This document shows positions 45,110 through 54,515 of a stretch of DNA of 64,000 nucleotides, one piece after another. Source of the stretch: Burkholderiaceae bacterium (GTDB lineage Bacteria; Pseudomonadota; Gammaproteobacteria; Burkholderiales; Burkholderiaceae_C); NCBI GenBank assembly GCA_030654805.1, contig JAURWR010000118.1, positions 48,574 to 112,573 of the forward strand. The letters are read 5' to 3'. Made by a program: the position numbers and the translations under genes. A model generated the notes under the pieces. The model saw only the letters and a list, made by a program, of their open reading frames with translations. It did not search any database and was not told where the DNA came from. Every line of letters begins with the position of its first letter. Position 1 is the stretch's first letter.

Positions 45110-45124
45110 GTGTCGGAATGCAGG

Positions 45125-46168
45125 TCACGAATGCACGACCTTGGCTCTTCGTCCACCAATTTCGTAGTGCTCGATGCGCCCGAACATGCCGCGGAAAGCG
45201 CCATAGCCGATGGCGCCAGCCTGAACCACAAGAAATACAGGGGCCAGCAATTTCAGGTGCAGAGGCCCATTCATCCGGAAAGCAAACGGGAGCGTGGTAC
45301 CAACAGTGACGGCAAGGGCCAGGGCAGCAAGCCACCAGAGTTGTGCCGACAGGAAAAACCCGCCGACGCTGAACAACACCGCCAGACCCACGAGCAATAT
45401 TTGCAGCTTCAGCGTTTGTGGCGTGTAGCTGTCGGCAGCGAGCTTCTGGGGATAGCGCTTGAACACCAGCGTGCGCCAATAGCCACGACCGATCTTCTTC
45501 TTGATGTAGTCGACCCAAGTCGCGGGGTGCTGATGGTAGACGAGACCTTTGGGGGCGAAGACGATTGGATGCCCCGCAACAGCCAGTCGATAGGACAACT
45601 CGAGATCGTCCGCGTTGTTCGGGATCCGCTCGTCAAAGCCCTTCGCATCAATGAACGCCTCGCGACGCACCGCCGCAGAATGAGTGAACGCAATATCAAC
45701 GTACTTGTGCTTGGCGACATACCGGTAGCGATCTTCGAACTCTGCCTGCGCAAGCCGTGCAACCGAACTGGCCTGCTTGGTCAGGTATCCGCCCGCCACC
45801 GCCTGCACAGTCGGATCTTCGAGCGGTTTCATCATTTCCTCGATCCAGTTCGACACGGGCTCGCAATCGGCATCCGTGAACAGGACCACCTGGCCGCTGC
45901 CCTCCTCCACGCCACGATTTCTCGCCGCACCGGCGCCGCCCCAGGGCTTGCGGATCAGTCGCAGGCGTGTCTTGACACCTTCTGCGACCCATTGCTCAGC
46001 CATGTCCTCCACCATCTTGGCGGTCCCGTCCGTGGACTCGTCATCGATGACGATGACCTCGAAACGATCCGCCGGGTAGGTCTGCGTTTTCATCGCCTCA
46101 AGGCAGAGAGGCAAGACCCCTGTGCCGTTGCGCACGGGCACCACCACGGTTACCGTTGGTTGCGTCAT
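45125..46168 (-). CDS. Membrane glycosyltransferase, family 2
   Basis: 347-residue GT-A glycosyltransferase, the promoter-proximal gene of the polysaccharide operon. It has TVVVPVRNGTGVLPLCLEAM, VIVIDDESTDGT, the DXD-type TDADCEP, and ADDLELSYRLAVAG as the second acidic motif. Two or three hydrophobic helices close the protein (from ~275), so it is membrane-bound. GAGGA stands 6 bases before the ATG at 46168, which decides the start against the frame open to 46276. Confidence 0.9.
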   Translation of the reverse strand: MTQPTVTVVVPVRNGTGVLPLCLEAMKTQTYPADRFEVIVIDDESTDGTAKMVEDMAEQWVAEGVKTRLRLIRKPWGGAGAARNRGVEEGSGQVVLFTDADCEPVSNWIEEMMKPLEDPTVQAVAGGYLTKQASSVARLAQAEFEDRYRYVAKHKYVDIAFTHSAAVRREAFIDAKGFDERIPNNADDLELSYRLAVAGHPIVFAPKGLVYHQHPATWVDYIKKKIGRGYWRTLVFKRYPQKLAADSYTPQTLKLQILLVGLAVLFSVGGFFLSAQLWWLAALALAVTVGTTLPFAFRMNGPLHLKLLAPVFLVVQAGAIGYGAFRGMFGRIEHYEIGGRRAKVVHS

Positions 46169-46511
46169 TACAGTCCTCGCAAAATTGTTCAGCAGAGCAA
46201 TCGTTGACAGCTGAAGCCCACTGGCTTCGTACACATCGAATCCAACGAGAAAAGGGAACCACCCGTCGCTTGCCACAAACTAAGGGAAACCCCTCAGGCC
46301 TTGATTGTTACGAACACCGCGCCTCGGTACAACCCCTCACTTAAGTTGGCATCCCCTGCAATCAAAGGATGTTGCGACGTCCGTCACAGAGTGAAGAATG
46401 CAGGGCTGGCACAAGAAACATTCCATGGGTTGCGGGCTGATCGCGCTGGCCGCACCCAGTCGGATCAGATGAAACACGTCTGCTGAATCCAGAAATAATC
46501 GTCGGGTTAAC

Positions 46512-46540
46512 TTGAAGGTGAACACTACCCTCTCTTTAAT
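46512..46540 (+). promoter_or_regulatory. Candidate sigma-70 promoter of gmd-fcl
   Basis: TTGAAG (46512-46517) and TTTAAT (46535-46540) with an exact 17-base spacer lie 86 bases upstream of the gmd start. Confidence 0.5.
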
Positions 46541-46579
46541 TCTGGCCCCAAGCTCTGCTCGGCATACCAGCTTTAGGTC

Positions 46580-46596
46580 TTGGCACGTCTCGTGCT
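46580..46596 (+). promoter_or_regulatory. Candidate sigma-54 promoter of gmd-fcl
   Basis: TTGGCACGTCTCGTGCT carries the -24 GG and -12 GC at the exact 12-base separation. It matches the TGGCACG-N4-TTGC pattern except G for the first T of TTGC. The start site would fall just before the gmd ribosome-binding site. Confidence 0.45.
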
Positions 46597-46625
46597 GAAC
46601 TGGATTCCACCCATCGGGAGTTGCT

Positions 46626-47765
46626 TTGTCGCAAGCAAAAAACAAAATCGCACTCGTGACCGGCGTGACCGGACAAGATGGTGCTTACCTGTCCGAATTC
46701 CTTCTGGCCAAGGGCTATGAGGTTCATGGCATCAAACGACGCGCCAGTCTTTTCAACACCGACCGCATCGACCACCTGTATCAGGATCCGCACGTCACCG
46801 GCGCTCGCTTCAAGCTGCACTACGGTGATCTGACGGACAGCACCAATCTGATTCGCATCGTGCAAATGGTGCAACCTGATGAGATCTACAACCTTGCAGC
46901 GCAGAGCCATGTTGCCGTTAGCTTTGAAGAGCCGGAGTACACCGCAAACACTGACGGCTTGGGAACGCTGCGCCTGCTTGAAGCGATCCGCATACTCGGT
47001 CTAGAAAGTAAAACCCGTTTTTATCAAGCCAGCACCAGTGAGCTCTACGGGTTGGTGCAGGAAGTCCCGCAAAAGGAAACCACCCCGTTTTATCCGCGCA
47101 GCCCGTACGCCGTTGCCAAGTTATATGCCTACTGGATCACGGTGAATTACCGTGAGGCCTATGGCTTGTACGCCTGCAACGGTATTTTGTTCAACCATGA
47201 AAGCCCACTGCGCGGAGAGACATTCGTCACCCGAAAAATCACGCGCGCCATTGCTCGAATCGCTTTGGGCCTCCAAGACTGCCTGTACTTGGGCAACATG
47301 AGTGCCCTGCGTGACTGGGGCCACGCGCGCGACTACGTGCAGATGCAGTGGTTGATGCTGCAGCAAGACAAGGCCGATGATTTCGTCATCGCCACCGGCG
47401 TACAGCACAGCGTCCGGCAATTCGTCGATTTCGCTGCGGCGGAGCTCGGCATCCACCTCGAGTTCAAGGGCGAGGGCGGACAAGAGATCGGCGTCGTCAG
47501 TCAGGTCAGCGCGATCAAAGGCCAAGACAAAGCCAAATGCAAGCCAGGTGACGTGATCATCAAGATCGACCCGCGTTACTACCGTCCGACCGAAGTGGAA
47601 ACACTGCTCGGAGACCCAACCAAGGCCAGGGAAAAACTTGGCTGGACGCCAACAACATCACTGCAGGAACTTGTGCGCGAGATGGTGACCTCCGACTACG
47701 AGGTGGCGCGACGGGACAGCCTGATCAAGCTCGCCGGCTTTCGAGCGTATGACCATCACGAGTGA
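46626..47765 (+). CDS. gmd: GDP-mannose 4,6-dehydratase
   Basis: 379-residue dehydratase turning GDP-mannose into GDP-4-keto-6-deoxymannose, the first step to GDP-L-fucose or GDP-rhamnose. It has [35 protein letters not shown] (136-139) and Y161-x3-K165, all as in the family. The start is a TTG at 46626 with GGGAG 5 bases upstream; no in-frame ATG lies near the conserved beginning. Base composition is visibly lower in GC than the neighbouring operon, a possible sign of transfer. It is followed by fcl. Confidence 0.96.
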   Translation: MSQAKNKIALVTGVTGQDGAYLSEFLLAKGYEVHGIKRRASLFNTDRIDHLYQDPHVTGARFKLHYGDLTDSTNLIRIVQMVQPDEIYNLAAQSHVAVSFEEPEYTANTDGLGTLRLLEAIRILGLESKTRFYQASTSELYGLVQEVPQKETTPFYPRSPYAVAKLYAYWITVNYREAYGLYACNGILFNHESPLRGETFVTRKITRAIARIALGLQDCLYLGNMSALRDWGHARDYVQMQWLMLQQDKADDFVIATGVQHSVRQFVDFAAAELGIHLEFKGEGGQEIGVVSQVSAIKGQDKAKCKPGDVIIKIDPRYYRPTEVETLLGDPTKAREKLGWTPTTSLQELVREMVTSDYEVARRDSLIKLAGFRAYDHHE

Positions 47766-47805
47766 CGATCCCATCATTGCTGCTTGACATCCCGAGGCTG
47801 GATGG

Positions 47806-48735
47806 ATGAATTCGAAATCAAAACTCTTCGTCACAGGGCATCGTGGCATGGTCGGCAGTGCCATCGTTCGACGGCTACAAACCTCAGGGTTCAAAAATAT
47901 TCTCACGCGTAGCCACGCTGAACTCGACCTGCTCGATCAGTCTGCAGTGCACCGCTTCTTGCAGGACCAGAAACCCGACTACGTGTTCATGGCTGCCGCC
48001 AAAGTCGGTGGAATTCAAGCCAACAACCTGTACCGTGCTGACTTCCTCTACCAGAACCTGCTGATCGAGGCGAATCTCATTCATGGCGCCCATGAGGCCG
48101 ATGTCCAGCGTTTGATGTTTCTGGGGTCTTCTTGCATCTACCCACGCGATTGCCCGCAACCCATCAAAGAAGACTACCTTCTGACAGGCCCCCTCGAGCC
48201 AACCAATGAACCTTACGCGATCGCCAAGATCGCCGGCATCAAGCTCGCCGAGGCTTACAACCAGCAGCATGGCCGCCAGTACGTGAGCGTCATGCCCACC
48301 AATCTATATGGGCTGAACGACAACTATGACTTGAGCTCGAGCCACGTATTACCAGCGTTGATCCGCAAGGCACACGAAGCGCATGAACGCGGCGATACCG
48401 AATTTGTCGTATGGGGCAGTGGGCTACCTCGGCGTGAGTTCCTGTTTGCAGACGACCTGGCCGACGCCTGCGTCTATTTAATGGAACAGGACTATGCCGG
48501 CCCGCTAATCAACATCGGTACGGGCATCGACGTCACCATCCAGGAACTGGCCGAAGCCGTGATCCAGGTGGTGGGATTCAAAGGTCGAATCTCCTACGAC
48601 AGCACCAAACCCGATGGAACTCCACGCAAATTGCTCGATGTATCGCGGATGACCTCGTTGGGCTGGAAAGCCAAGACAACCCTATTGGAAGGGATTCATC
48701 GCGCCTACCGGGATTCGCCTTTCTTCCCCTCATGA
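47806..48735 (+). CDS. fcl: GDP-L-fucose synthase
   Basis: 309-residue epimerase/reductase that converts GDP-4-keto-6-deoxymannose to GDP-L-fucose. It shows GHRGMVG (11-17), AAAKVGGIQANN, SSCIYPRD (catalytic Ser/Cys region) and Y137-x3-K141 in EPYAIAKIAG. It lies 40 bases after gmd and shares its lower GC. The pair provides fucose for the adjacent polysaccharide operon. It ends before a bidirectional terminator. Confidence 0.96.
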   Translation: MNSKSKLFVTGHRGMVGSAIVRRLQTSGFKNILTRSHAELDLLDQSAVHRFLQDQKPDYVFMAAAKVGGIQANNLYRADFLYQNLLIEANLIHGAHEADVQRLMFLGSSCIYPRDCPQPIKEDYLLTGPLEPTNEPYAIAKIAGIKLAEAYNQQHGRQYVSVMPTNLYGLNDNYDLSSSHVLPALIRKAHEAHERGDTEFVVWGSGLPRREFLFADDLADACVYLMEQDYAGPLINIGTGIDVTIQELAEAVIQVVGFKGRISYDSTKPDGTPRKLLDVSRMTSLGWKAKTTLLEGIHRAYRDSPFFPS

Positions 48736-48755
48736 CGAACAAGAGAGGAAAAGCA

Positions 48756-48782
48756 AAAAGCGCCGGATAAACCGGCGCTTTT
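48756..48782. terminator. Bidirectional terminator shared by fcl and tRNA-fMet
   Basis: An 11-bp perfect stem AAAAGCGCCGG / CCGGCGCTTTT has a 5-base loop. On the plus strand TTTTG follows fcl by about 20 bases. On the minus strand it is followed by TTTTTGCTTTT just after the tRNA gene. Confidence 0.88.
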
Positions 48783-48790
48783 GTGACTTG

Positions 48791-48867
<77 letters not shown>

Positions 48868-48879
48868 ACTGAGCCTATA

Positions 48880-48885
48880 AGTATA
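48880..48885 (-). promoter_or_regulatory. -10 box for tRNA-fMet
   Basis: TATACT on the minus strand, 13 bases before the tRNA 5' end. The closest -35-like box, TTCACC, lies inside the rplQ hairpin with a 19-base spacer, so the -35 is weak. Confidence 0.5.
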
Positions 48886-48900
48886 GACGATTAAGCCTTG

Positions 48901-48924
48901 GCGCGGTGAATTGATTCACCGCGC
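48901..48924 (-). terminator. Hairpin after rplQ
   Basis: A perfect 10-bp stem GCGCGGTGAA / TTCACCGCGC with a 4-base loop lies 9 bases past the rplQ stop. No U-run follows, so Rho-independent termination may be incomplete. It may instead be an mRNA 3' stabiliser and let transcription continue toward the tRNA. Confidence 0.6.
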
Positions 48925-48932
48925 TGGGCTCA

Positions 48933-49328
48933 TCATTCTGCGAGTTCGGCACCCTCGGTCGCAGCGACATCGGGGCGATCAACCAGTTCGACGAACGCCA
49001 TCGGCGCGTTGTCGCCGACACGGAACCCCATCTTGAGAATGCGCGTGTAGCCGCCCGGACGGGCCTTGTAACGCGGGCCGAGTTCGTTGAACAGCTTGGT
49101 GACGATGTCGCGATCGCGGGTGCGGTCGAAGGCGAGGCGGCGGTTCGCCAGCGTCGGCTCCTTGGCCAGCGTGATCAGCGGCTCGACCACGCGGCGCAAT
49201 TCCTTGGCCTTTGGGACAGTGGTCTTGATCGCTTCGTGCTGCAACAGCGAATTGCACATGTTGCGCAGCATCGCGAGGCGGTGCGAAGAGGTGCGATTGA
49301 GTTTGCGAAGTCCGTGACGGTGACGCAT
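48933..49328 (-). CDS. rplQ: 50S ribosomal protein L17
   Basis: 131-residue large-subunit protein L17, which binds 23S rRNA near the exit tunnel. It starts [20 protein letters not shown] and has the conserved [15 protein letters not shown] stretch (here [18 protein letters not shown]), normal for the family. It is the last gene of the alpha operon, 128 bases after rpoA. The C-terminal ~15 residues are acidic and variable. Confidence 0.97.
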   Translation of the reverse strand: MRHRHGLRKLNRTSSHRLAMLRNMCNSLLQHEAIKTTVPKAKELRRVVEPLITLAKEPTLANRRLAFDRTRDRDIVTKLFNELGPRYKARPGGYTRILKMGFRVGDNAPMAFVELVDRPDVAATEGAELAE

Positions 49329-49437
49329 GGAGTGGTTCCTTTTTCTTGCCTGACTTATGAACCCCAGCCGTGTCAGGTACTGGGGGTTGTGATCAAACGT
49401 GCGAACCTGAAGGCCCTGCGCGCTTGTCCTCTCCGAT

Positions 49438-49455
49438 GACGGCCTTCAGGCCGTC
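49438..49455 (-). repeat. Hairpin directly after rpoA
   Basis: An 8-bp perfect inverted repeat GACGGCCT / AGGCCGTC with a 2-base centre starts two bases beyond the rpoA stop. There is no U-run, so it is probably an mRNA-stability or attenuation element rather than a terminator. Confidence 0.5.
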
Positions 49456-49456
49456 T

Positions 49457-50443
49457 TTACCTCTTGTCGAGTCCCTGCGGTGGCCAGTTTTCCAGCCGCG
49501 CGCCGAGCGTCAACCCACGCGACGCCAGCACTTCCTTGATTTCGTTGAGCGACTTGCGACCCAGGTTCGGTGTCTTCAGCAACTCGGTCTCGGTGCGCTG
49601 GATCAGATCGCCGATGTAATAAATGTTCTCGGCCTTCAGGCAGTTCGCCGAGCGCACCGTCAGTTCGAGCTCGTCGACCGGGCGCAGCAGGATCGGATCG
49701 AACTGCGTGTTGCGGTTTTGCGGCTCGTTGAACGCAGCGATCTCGCTGTTCTCGAGCTGCGCGAACACGGCCAACTGCTCGACCAGGATCTTCGCCGACG
49801 CACGGATCGCTTCCTCTGGCGAGATGGCGCCGTTGGTATTGATCTCCATCACCAGCTTGTCGAGGTCGGTACGCTGCTCGACGCGGGCGCTTTCGACGGT
49901 GTAGCTCACGCGAGCCACCGGCGAGAACGACGCATCCAGCACGATGCGGCCGATCGACTTGGTCGGCTCGTCGCCGAAGCGGCGCAGGTTGCCCGGCACG
50001 TAGCCACGGCCCTTCTCGACCTTGATCTGCATGTCGAGCTTGCCGCCTTGCGACAGGTTCGCGATCACGTGGTTCGGGTTGATGATCTCGACGTCGTGCG
50101 GCGTCTGGATGTCACCGGCCGTGACCGGGCCTTCGCCGTCCTTGCGCAGCACCAGCGTGACTTCATCGCGGTTGTGCAGGCGAAACACGACACCCTTCAA
50201 GTTCAGCATGATGTGCACGACGTCTTCCTGGACGCCGTCCACCGTCGAGTACTCGTGCAGCACGCCGGCGATCGTGACTTCGGTGGGCGCATAGCCGACC
50301 ATCGACGACAGCAAGACACGGCGCAGCGCGTTCCCGAGGGTGTGGCCGTAGCCACGCTCGAACGGTTCCAACGTGACCTTCGCACGATTGACTCCGAGCG
50401 GCTCGACATTGATGGCTTTGGGCTTGAGCAAGTTCGTTTGCAT
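49457..50443 (-). CDS. rpoA: DNA-directed RNA polymerase alpha subunit
   Basis: 328-residue alpha subunit, the assembly scaffold of RNA polymerase. The N-terminal domain (1-~235) has [24 protein letters not shown], which dimerises and binds beta/beta'. The C-terminal domain (about 250-320) has [17 protein letters not shown] and [13 protein letters not shown], binding UP-element DNA and activators. The length is normal. It lies between rpsD and rplQ as usual. Confidence 0.98.
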   Translation of the reverse strand: MQTNLLKPKAINVEPLGVNRAKVTLEPFERGYGHTLGNALRRVLLSSMVGYAPTEVTIAGVLHEYSTVDGVQEDVVHIMLNLKGVVFRLHNRDEVTLVLRKDGEGPVTAGDIQTPHDVEIINPNHVIANLSQGGKLDMQIKVEKGRGYVPGNLRRFGDEPTKSIGRIVLDASFSPVARVSYTVESARVEQRTDLDKLVMEINTNGAISPEEAIRASAKILVEQLAVFAQLENSEIAAFNEPQNRNTQFDPILLRPVDELELTVRSANCLKAENIYYIGDLIQRTETELLKTPNLGRKSLNEIKEVLASRGLTLGARLENWPPQGLDKR

Positions 50444-50497
50444 TCGGTCTTTCTTTCAATACCCTCGGCTCGTTACGCCGATAAGGCTGATGAACCC

Positions 50498-50528
50498 GTC
50501 GGTGCCGGCGACACCCGCCGACACCGAT
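50498..50528 (-). repeat. Large hairpin in the rpsD-rpoA gap
   Basis: 13-base arms GTCGGTGCCGGCG (50498-50510) and CGCCGACACCGAT (50516-50528) pair at 11 of 13 positions around a 5-base loop. It sits in a 151-base gap between rpsD and rpoA that holds no gene. No U-run follows. Confidence 0.5.
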
Positions 50529-50594
50529 CTTGGGGAATACCCACCGCAGCGCACGCCACCGACCCAACGGTCCGGGGCAGGTGCTGCAACCGGA

Positions 50595-51218
50595 TCAGCG
50601 TGAATACAGTTCGACGATCAAGGCTTCCTTGATGTCGGCACCGAACTCGTCGCGATCAGGCGTCTTCTTGAAGACACCTTCCATCTTGGAGGCGTCGACC
50701 TGGATCCAGTTGGGCAACCCCATCGACTCGGCCAGCTTCAACGAATCGGCGATGCGCAACTGCTTCTTGGCCTTTTCGCGAACCGACACGGCATCGCCGA
50801 CCTTGACCATGTACGACGCGATATTGACGACACCGCCATTGACCGTGATCGACTTGTGCGAGACCAGCTGACGCGCTTCGGCACGGGTCGAACCGAAGCC
50901 CATGCGGTAAACAACGTTGTCCAGACGCGATTCGAGCAGCATCAGCAGGTTGGCGCCGGTGTTGCCCTTGCGGCGCTCGGCTTCGGCGAAGTAGCGGCGG
51001 AACTGACGTTCCAGCACGCCGTACATGCGCTTGACCTTCTGCTTCTCGCGCAGTTGCAGACCGAAGTCGGACGTGCGTGACCCGGAGGTGCGGCCGTGCT
51101 GACCTGGCTTGCTGTCGAACTTCGCCTTGTCGCCGATCGGACGGCGGGCGCTCTTGAGAAACAGGTCCGTGCCTTCGCGACGGGACAGTTTCGCCTTGGG
51201 ACCGAGATAACGTGCCAC
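50595..51218 (-). CDS. rpsD: 30S ribosomal protein S4
   Basis: 207-residue S4, a primary 16S rRNA binder and, in E. coli, the repressor of the alpha operon. It starts with GTG (51218), with AAGGA 7 bases upstream, reading [20 protein letters not shown]. The S4 RNA-binding domain (about 95-160, [20 protein letters not shown]) is intact. The N-terminal Cys zinc site of some S4 forms is absent. It is separated from rpsK by a terminator and a promoter-like sequence. Confidence 0.98.
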   Translation of the reverse strand: MARYLGPKAKLSRREGTDLFLKSARRPIGDKAKFDSKPGQHGRTSGSRTSDFGLQLREKQKVKRMYGVLERQFRRYFAEAERRKGNTGANLLMLLESRLDNVVYRMGFGSTRAEARQLVSHKSITVNGGVVNIASYMVKVGDAVSVREKAKKQLRIADSLKLAESMGLPNWIQVDASKMEGVFKKTPDRDEFGADIKEALIVELYSR

Positions 51219-51323
51219 GTTGATTCCTTGTTTATCTGTCTGACGCAGGCTGCCGTTTTCAAACAGCGGCTTGCGCGAGTCTGGCGAGTGTTGTTATGGG
51301 ACGCTCAGACGGTGGGCTTAGCG

Positions 51324-51352
51324 GGTATCGGACGAGGTGAAACATGGTCCAA
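51324..51352 (-). promoter_or_regulatory. Candidate promoter of rpsD-rpoA-rplQ
   Basis: On the minus strand TTGGAC (51347-51352) and GATACC (51324-51329) are 17 bases apart, directly after the rpsK terminator and about 105 bases before rpsD. The -10 match is only fair. Confidence 0.4.
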
Positions 51353-51359
51353 TCCCAAC

Positions 51360-51395
51360 AAAAAATGTCGGCGCTGCCCCAGGGCACCGCCGACA
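51360..51395 (-). terminator. Rho-independent terminator after rpsK
   Basis: An 8-bp perfect outer stem TGTCGGCG / CGCCGACA with an inner TGCCC/GGGCA extension is followed on the minus strand by six T. It lies 14 bases past the rpsK stop and divides the alpha operon between rpsK and rpsD. Confidence 0.85.
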
Positions 51396-51409
51396 CGGGT
51401 AAAACGAAC

Positions 51410-51811
51410 TCAGATCCGACGGCGCTTTTGCGGACGGCAACCGTTGTGCGGCACCGGGGTCACATCAGAAATCAGGTTGATGCGGATGCCCAGCGAAGCC
51501 AGCGCGCGAACCGATGATTCGCGGCCAGGGCCCGGGCCCTTGATGCGCACATCCAGGTTCTTGATGCCTTGTTCCTGCGCGGCACGGCCTGCCACTTCGG
51601 CAGCGACCTGCGCGGCAAAAGGCGTGCTCTTGCGCGAACCCTTGAACCCCTGACCACCACTGGACGCCCACGACAAGGCACCGCCTTGGCGATCGGTGAT
51701 GGTGATGATGGTGTTGTTGAAGGACGCATGGACGTGCGCGATGCCGTCGGCCACGTTCTTGCGAGCTTTCTTGCGCACGCGCTGGGCGGCGGTATTGGGT
51801 GCTTTGGCCAT
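51410..51811 (-). CDS. rpsK: 30S ribosomal protein S11
   Basis: 133-residue S11, a platform protein near the 3' end of 16S rRNA. It has [20 protein letters not shown] early and the conserved [18 protein letters not shown], and ends [12 protein letters not shown] as in the family. The order rpsM-rpsK is as usual. A strong terminator follows. Confidence 0.98.
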   Translation of the reverse strand: MAKAPNTAAQRVRKKARKNVADGIAHVHASFNNTIITITDRQGGALSWASSGGQGFKGSRKSTPFAAQVAAEVAGRAAQEQGIKNLDVRIKGPGPGRESSVRALASLGIRINLISDVTPVPHNGCRPQKRRRI

Positions 51812-51867
51812 GTCTGTTCTTCCTTAAACGGGTGCGGTCGTGCGGCTGCTGTTGCCGTACTGGGCCA

Positions 51868-52233
51868 TCACTTCTTCACCAGCGCGCCGGACTTGCGCGG
51901 GCCTTTGCGTGTGCGGGCATTGGTCTTTGTGCGCTGGCCGCGCACGGGCAGGCCGCGACGATGACGGAAGCCGCGATAGCAACCCAGGTCCATCAAGCGC
52001 TTGATGTTGATCGACATCTCGCGGCGCAGATCGCCTTCGATCGTCAGCCGGCCGATCTCGTCACGAATGCGCTCGAGATCGGTGTCGGTCAGATCCTTGA
52101 TCTTGCGGTCGAACGGCACACCGCTGTTGACGCAGATCTTCTGTGCCGTGGTGCGGCCGACACCATAAATCGATGTCAGACCGATCTCTGCGTGCTTGTG
52201 CGGCGGAATGTTGATACCAGCGATGCGTGCCAT
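51868..52233 (-). CDS. rpsM: 30S ribosomal protein S13
   Basis: 121-residue S13 of the small-subunit head, contacting the P-site tRNA and forming bridges to the 50S subunit. It starts [19 protein letters not shown] and ends with the basic tail [19 protein letters not shown]. The length is normal. It is 34 bases after rpmJ. Confidence 0.98.
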   Translation of the reverse strand: MARIAGINIPPHKHAEIGLTSIYGVGRTTAQKICVNSGVPFDRKIKDLTDTDLERIRDEIGRLTIEGDLRREMSINIKRLMDLGCYRGFRHRRGLPVRGQRTKTNARTRKGPRKSGALVKK

Positions 52234-52270
52234 GGGCTTCCTCTAATGTGCTTGTCGTCGGGGATGCGAA

Positions 52271-52384
52271 TCAACCCTGGCGCTGTTTGTGACGCGGATC
52301 GGTGCAGATCACCCGCACGACTCCTTTGCGCCGAATGACTTTGCAATTCCGGCACATCTTCTTAACGGATGCAGCAACTTTCAT
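52271..52384 (-). CDS. rpmJ: 50S ribosomal protein L36
   Basis: 37-residue L36, too short for most ORF lists. It reads [19 protein letters not shown] and ends DPRHKQRQG. It keeps the full zinc-ribbon set (Cys11, Cys14, Cys27, His32), so it is the zinc-binding form. It lies between infA and rpsM as in other proteobacteria. Confidence 0.95.
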   Translation of the reverse strand: MKVAASVKKMCRNCKVIRRKGVVRVICTDPRHKQRQG

Positions 52385-52442
52385 GATGTTCTCCTGGCCC
52401 CGATCGGGACCGCCTCAGCACTTAACAATGAATTCGCGGTAC

Positions 52443-52661
52443 TTACTTCGCTCTGAACACGATGCGCGCACGACTCAGGTCGTAGGGCGTCAACTCCACG
52501 GTCACCTTGTCGCCAGGAAGAATCCGGATGTAATGCATGCGCATCTTTCCGGAAATGTGTCCCAACACAATGTGCCCGTTTTCCAGCTTCACCCGGAACG
52601 TCGCATTGGGAAGATTTTCGAGAATCTCCCCCTGCATCTGAATAACGTCATCTTTCGCCAT
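52443..52661 (-). CDS. infA: Translation initiation factor IF-1
   Basis: 72-residue IF-1, the small OB-fold protein that blocks the ribosomal A site during initiation. It begins [20 protein letters not shown] and has [18 protein letters not shown] in the middle, as usual. It is located between secY and rpmJ. Some betaproteobacteria carry a second infA elsewhere, which this window cannot show. Confidence 0.97.
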   Translation of the reverse strand: MAKDDVIQMQGEILENLPNATFRVKLENGHIVLGHISGKMRMHYIRILPGDKVTVELTPYDLSRARIVFRAK

Positions 52662-52713
52662 GCGGTCCGATACGTGACACCAGGTTGCTCGACGCTGCCC
52701 TTCGGCAACGCGA

Positions 52714-54024
52714 TCAACTCGGTTTGAAATTCGCTTTCTTCAACAACGATTCGTATTGCTGGCTCTGCACATAGCTTTGCACCTGAGCCCAGAAATCCAT
52801 CGTCACCACCACGATGATCAGCAGTGATGTGCCGCCGAAATAGAACGGCACGTTGTACTTCAACACCAGAAATTCGGGCAGCAGACACACCAGCGTGATG
52901 TAGACCGCTCCGGCCAGCGTCAGCCGGGACAGGATGCGGTCAATGTGACGCGCAGTCTGATCGCCCGGCCGGATGCCCGGAATGAATGCGCCACTCTTCT
53001 TCAGGTTGTCCGCTGTTTCACGGCTGTTGAAGACCAGCGCCGTGTAGAAAAAGCAGAAGAAGACAATCGCAGTGGCATACAGCAACACGTAAATCGGTTG
53101 TCCAGGCGACAGCAGACCGGCCAAGTCCTTGAGCCAGCGCAGGCCGTCACCGGTGGCAAACCAGCCCACCACCGTCGCCGGCAACAGAATGATGGACGAG
53201 GCGAAGATCGGCGGGATCACGCCTGACATGTTGAGCTTCAGCGGCAGGTGCGACGACTGCCCACCATAGACTTTATTGCCAACCTGGCGCTTGGCGTAGT
53301 TGACCAATATCTTTCGTTGCCCTCGCTCAACGAAGACCACGGCGAAAGTCACGAAGGCGACAACGATCAAAATGAACAGGCAAGCCACATAACTCATAGC
53401 ACCGGTATTCACCAGTTCAAACAGACCGCCAATCGCGCTCGGCAGGCCTGCAGCAATGCCAGCGAAGATCAAGATCGATATGCCATTTCCCAACCCCCGC
53501 TCGGTGATTTGTTCACCCAGCCACATGAGGAACATGGTTCCGGCAACCAGACTCACCACCGCCGTCATCCGGAAACCAAATCCGGGTGAAATCACCAGCC
53601 CTTGCGATCCTTCGAGCGCCAATGCGATACCCAGTGACTGGAAGATCGCCAATCCCAGCGTGCCGTAGCGCGTGTACTGCGTGATCTTGCGTCGACCCGA
53701 TTCGCCTTCTTTCTTCAACGCCTCAAGCGAGGGAACCACGTAGGTCATCAACTGCATGATGATCGACGCCGAGATGTACGGCATGATGCCCAGCGCGAAC
53801 ACGGTGAAGCGCGACAATGCGCCACCCGAAAACATGTTGAACAGGCTAAGAATGCCGCCCGCCTGCCCCTTGAACAACTCTGCCAGCTGATTCGGATCGA
53901 TGCCAGGCACCGGAATGTGCGCCCCCATCCGGTACACGACCAGCGCGAGCAACAGAAACGTCAACCGGCGACGCAGGTCTCCGAATTTGCCGCTTTTCGC
54001 AAGTTGATTCGCGTTGGTTGCCAC
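52714..54024 (-). CDS. secY: Protein translocase subunit SecY
   Basis: 436-residue SecY, the channel-forming subunit of the Sec translocon, with ten membrane helices. It starts at a GTG (54024) and reads [19 protein letters not shown]. Marker segments are [17 protein letters not shown] and [17 protein letters not shown]. The length is normal. It sits in the spc operon between rplO and infA. It works with the secD, secF and yajC products encoded at the other end of the window. Confidence 0.98.
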   Translation of the reverse strand: MATNANQLAKSGKFGDLRRRLTFLLLALVVYRMGAHIPVPGIDPNQLAELFKGQAGGILSLFNMFSGGALSRFTVFALGIMPYISASIIMQLMTYVVPSLEALKKEGESGRRKITQYTRYGTLGLAIFQSLGIALALEGSQGLVISPGFGFRMTAVVSLVAGTMFLMWLGEQITERGLGNGISILIFAGIAAGLPSAIGGLFELVNTGAMSYVACLFILIVVAFVTFAVVFVERGQRKILVNYAKRQVGNKVYGGQSSHLPLKLNMSGVIPPIFASSIILLPATVVGWFATGDGLRWLKDLAGLLSPGQPIYVLLYATAIVFFCFFYTALVFNSRETADNLKKSGAFIPGIRPGDQTARHIDRILSRLTLAGAVYITLVCLLPEFLVLKYNVPFYFGGTSLLIIVVVTMDFWAQVQSYVQSQQYESLLKKANFKPS

Positions 54025-54061
54025 GGTTGAGATCAGTCGTTCAAGTGCAGATCAGCCGAAT

Positions 54062-54499
54062 TCAGGCGACCGAGCCGCCAGCCGCTTCGATGACGGCCTT
54101 GGCACCCGCCGTCGCGCCGACGCCCTTGAGCACCACGGCACGGGTCAACTCGCCGGTCTTGATGACCTTGACCACCTTGGCGAGTTGGCCGACCAGACCG
54201 GCTTGCTTCAGAGACAGCAGGTCCACCTCGGCAGCGCCTAGACGCTCCAGGTCGGTCAGCGTGATCTCGGCGTTGTACTTCAGCGAGGCCGACTTGAAAC
54301 CGCGCTTGGGCAAACGACGTTGCAGCGGCATCTGTCCGCCTTCGAAGCCGACCTTGTGATAGCCACCGGCACGCGACTTCTGACCCTTGTGACCACGACC
54401 TGCGGTCTTGCCCAGGCCAGAGCCGATGCCGCGACCGACACGGCGGCGCTGGCGTTTCGAGCCCTCGGCGGGCTTGATGGTGTTGAGTTCCATGGTCAT
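54062..54499 (-). CDS. rplO: 50S ribosomal protein L15
   Basis: About 145-residue L15 with the usual Gly/Arg-rich front [20 protein letters not shown] and the globular domain starting [17 protein letters not shown]. Two ATGs are possible: 54499 ([13 protein letters not shown] 5 bases upstream) and 54493 (MELNTIKP, the form more often annotated). The difference is two residues. Confidence 0.97.
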   Translation of the reverse strand: MTMELNTIKPAEGSKRQRRRVGRGIGSGLGKTAGRGHKGQKSRAGGYHKVGFEGGQMPLQRRLPKRGFKSASLKYNAEITLTDLERLGAAEVDLLSLKQAGLVGQLAKVVKVIKTGELTRAVVLKGVGATAGAKAVIEAAGGSVA

Positions 54500-54515
54500 T
54501 TTTTCCAGATCTATC

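Larger units (their letters stand above)
46169..46625. other. 457-bp divergent control region
   Basis: Gene-free stretch between the polysaccharide operon (minus) and gmd-fcl (plus). It is clearly more AT-rich than its surroundings. It holds candidate sigma-70 and sigma-54 promoters for gmd (listed separately). I found no JUMPstart/ops element, no convincing -35/-10 pair for the minus-strand operon and no ORF worth reporting. Confidence 0.6.

Noticed and set aside
21836..46168. Exosortase gene hidden in the polysaccharide operon
   Set aside because: All multi-pass membrane proteins there look like a flippase, a polymerase/ligase and a GT39-type transferase; none shows an exosortase pattern.
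46169..46625. JUMPstart/ops antitermination element before the polysaccharide operon
   Set aside because: I searched both strands for GGCGGTAG-type sequence and found none.
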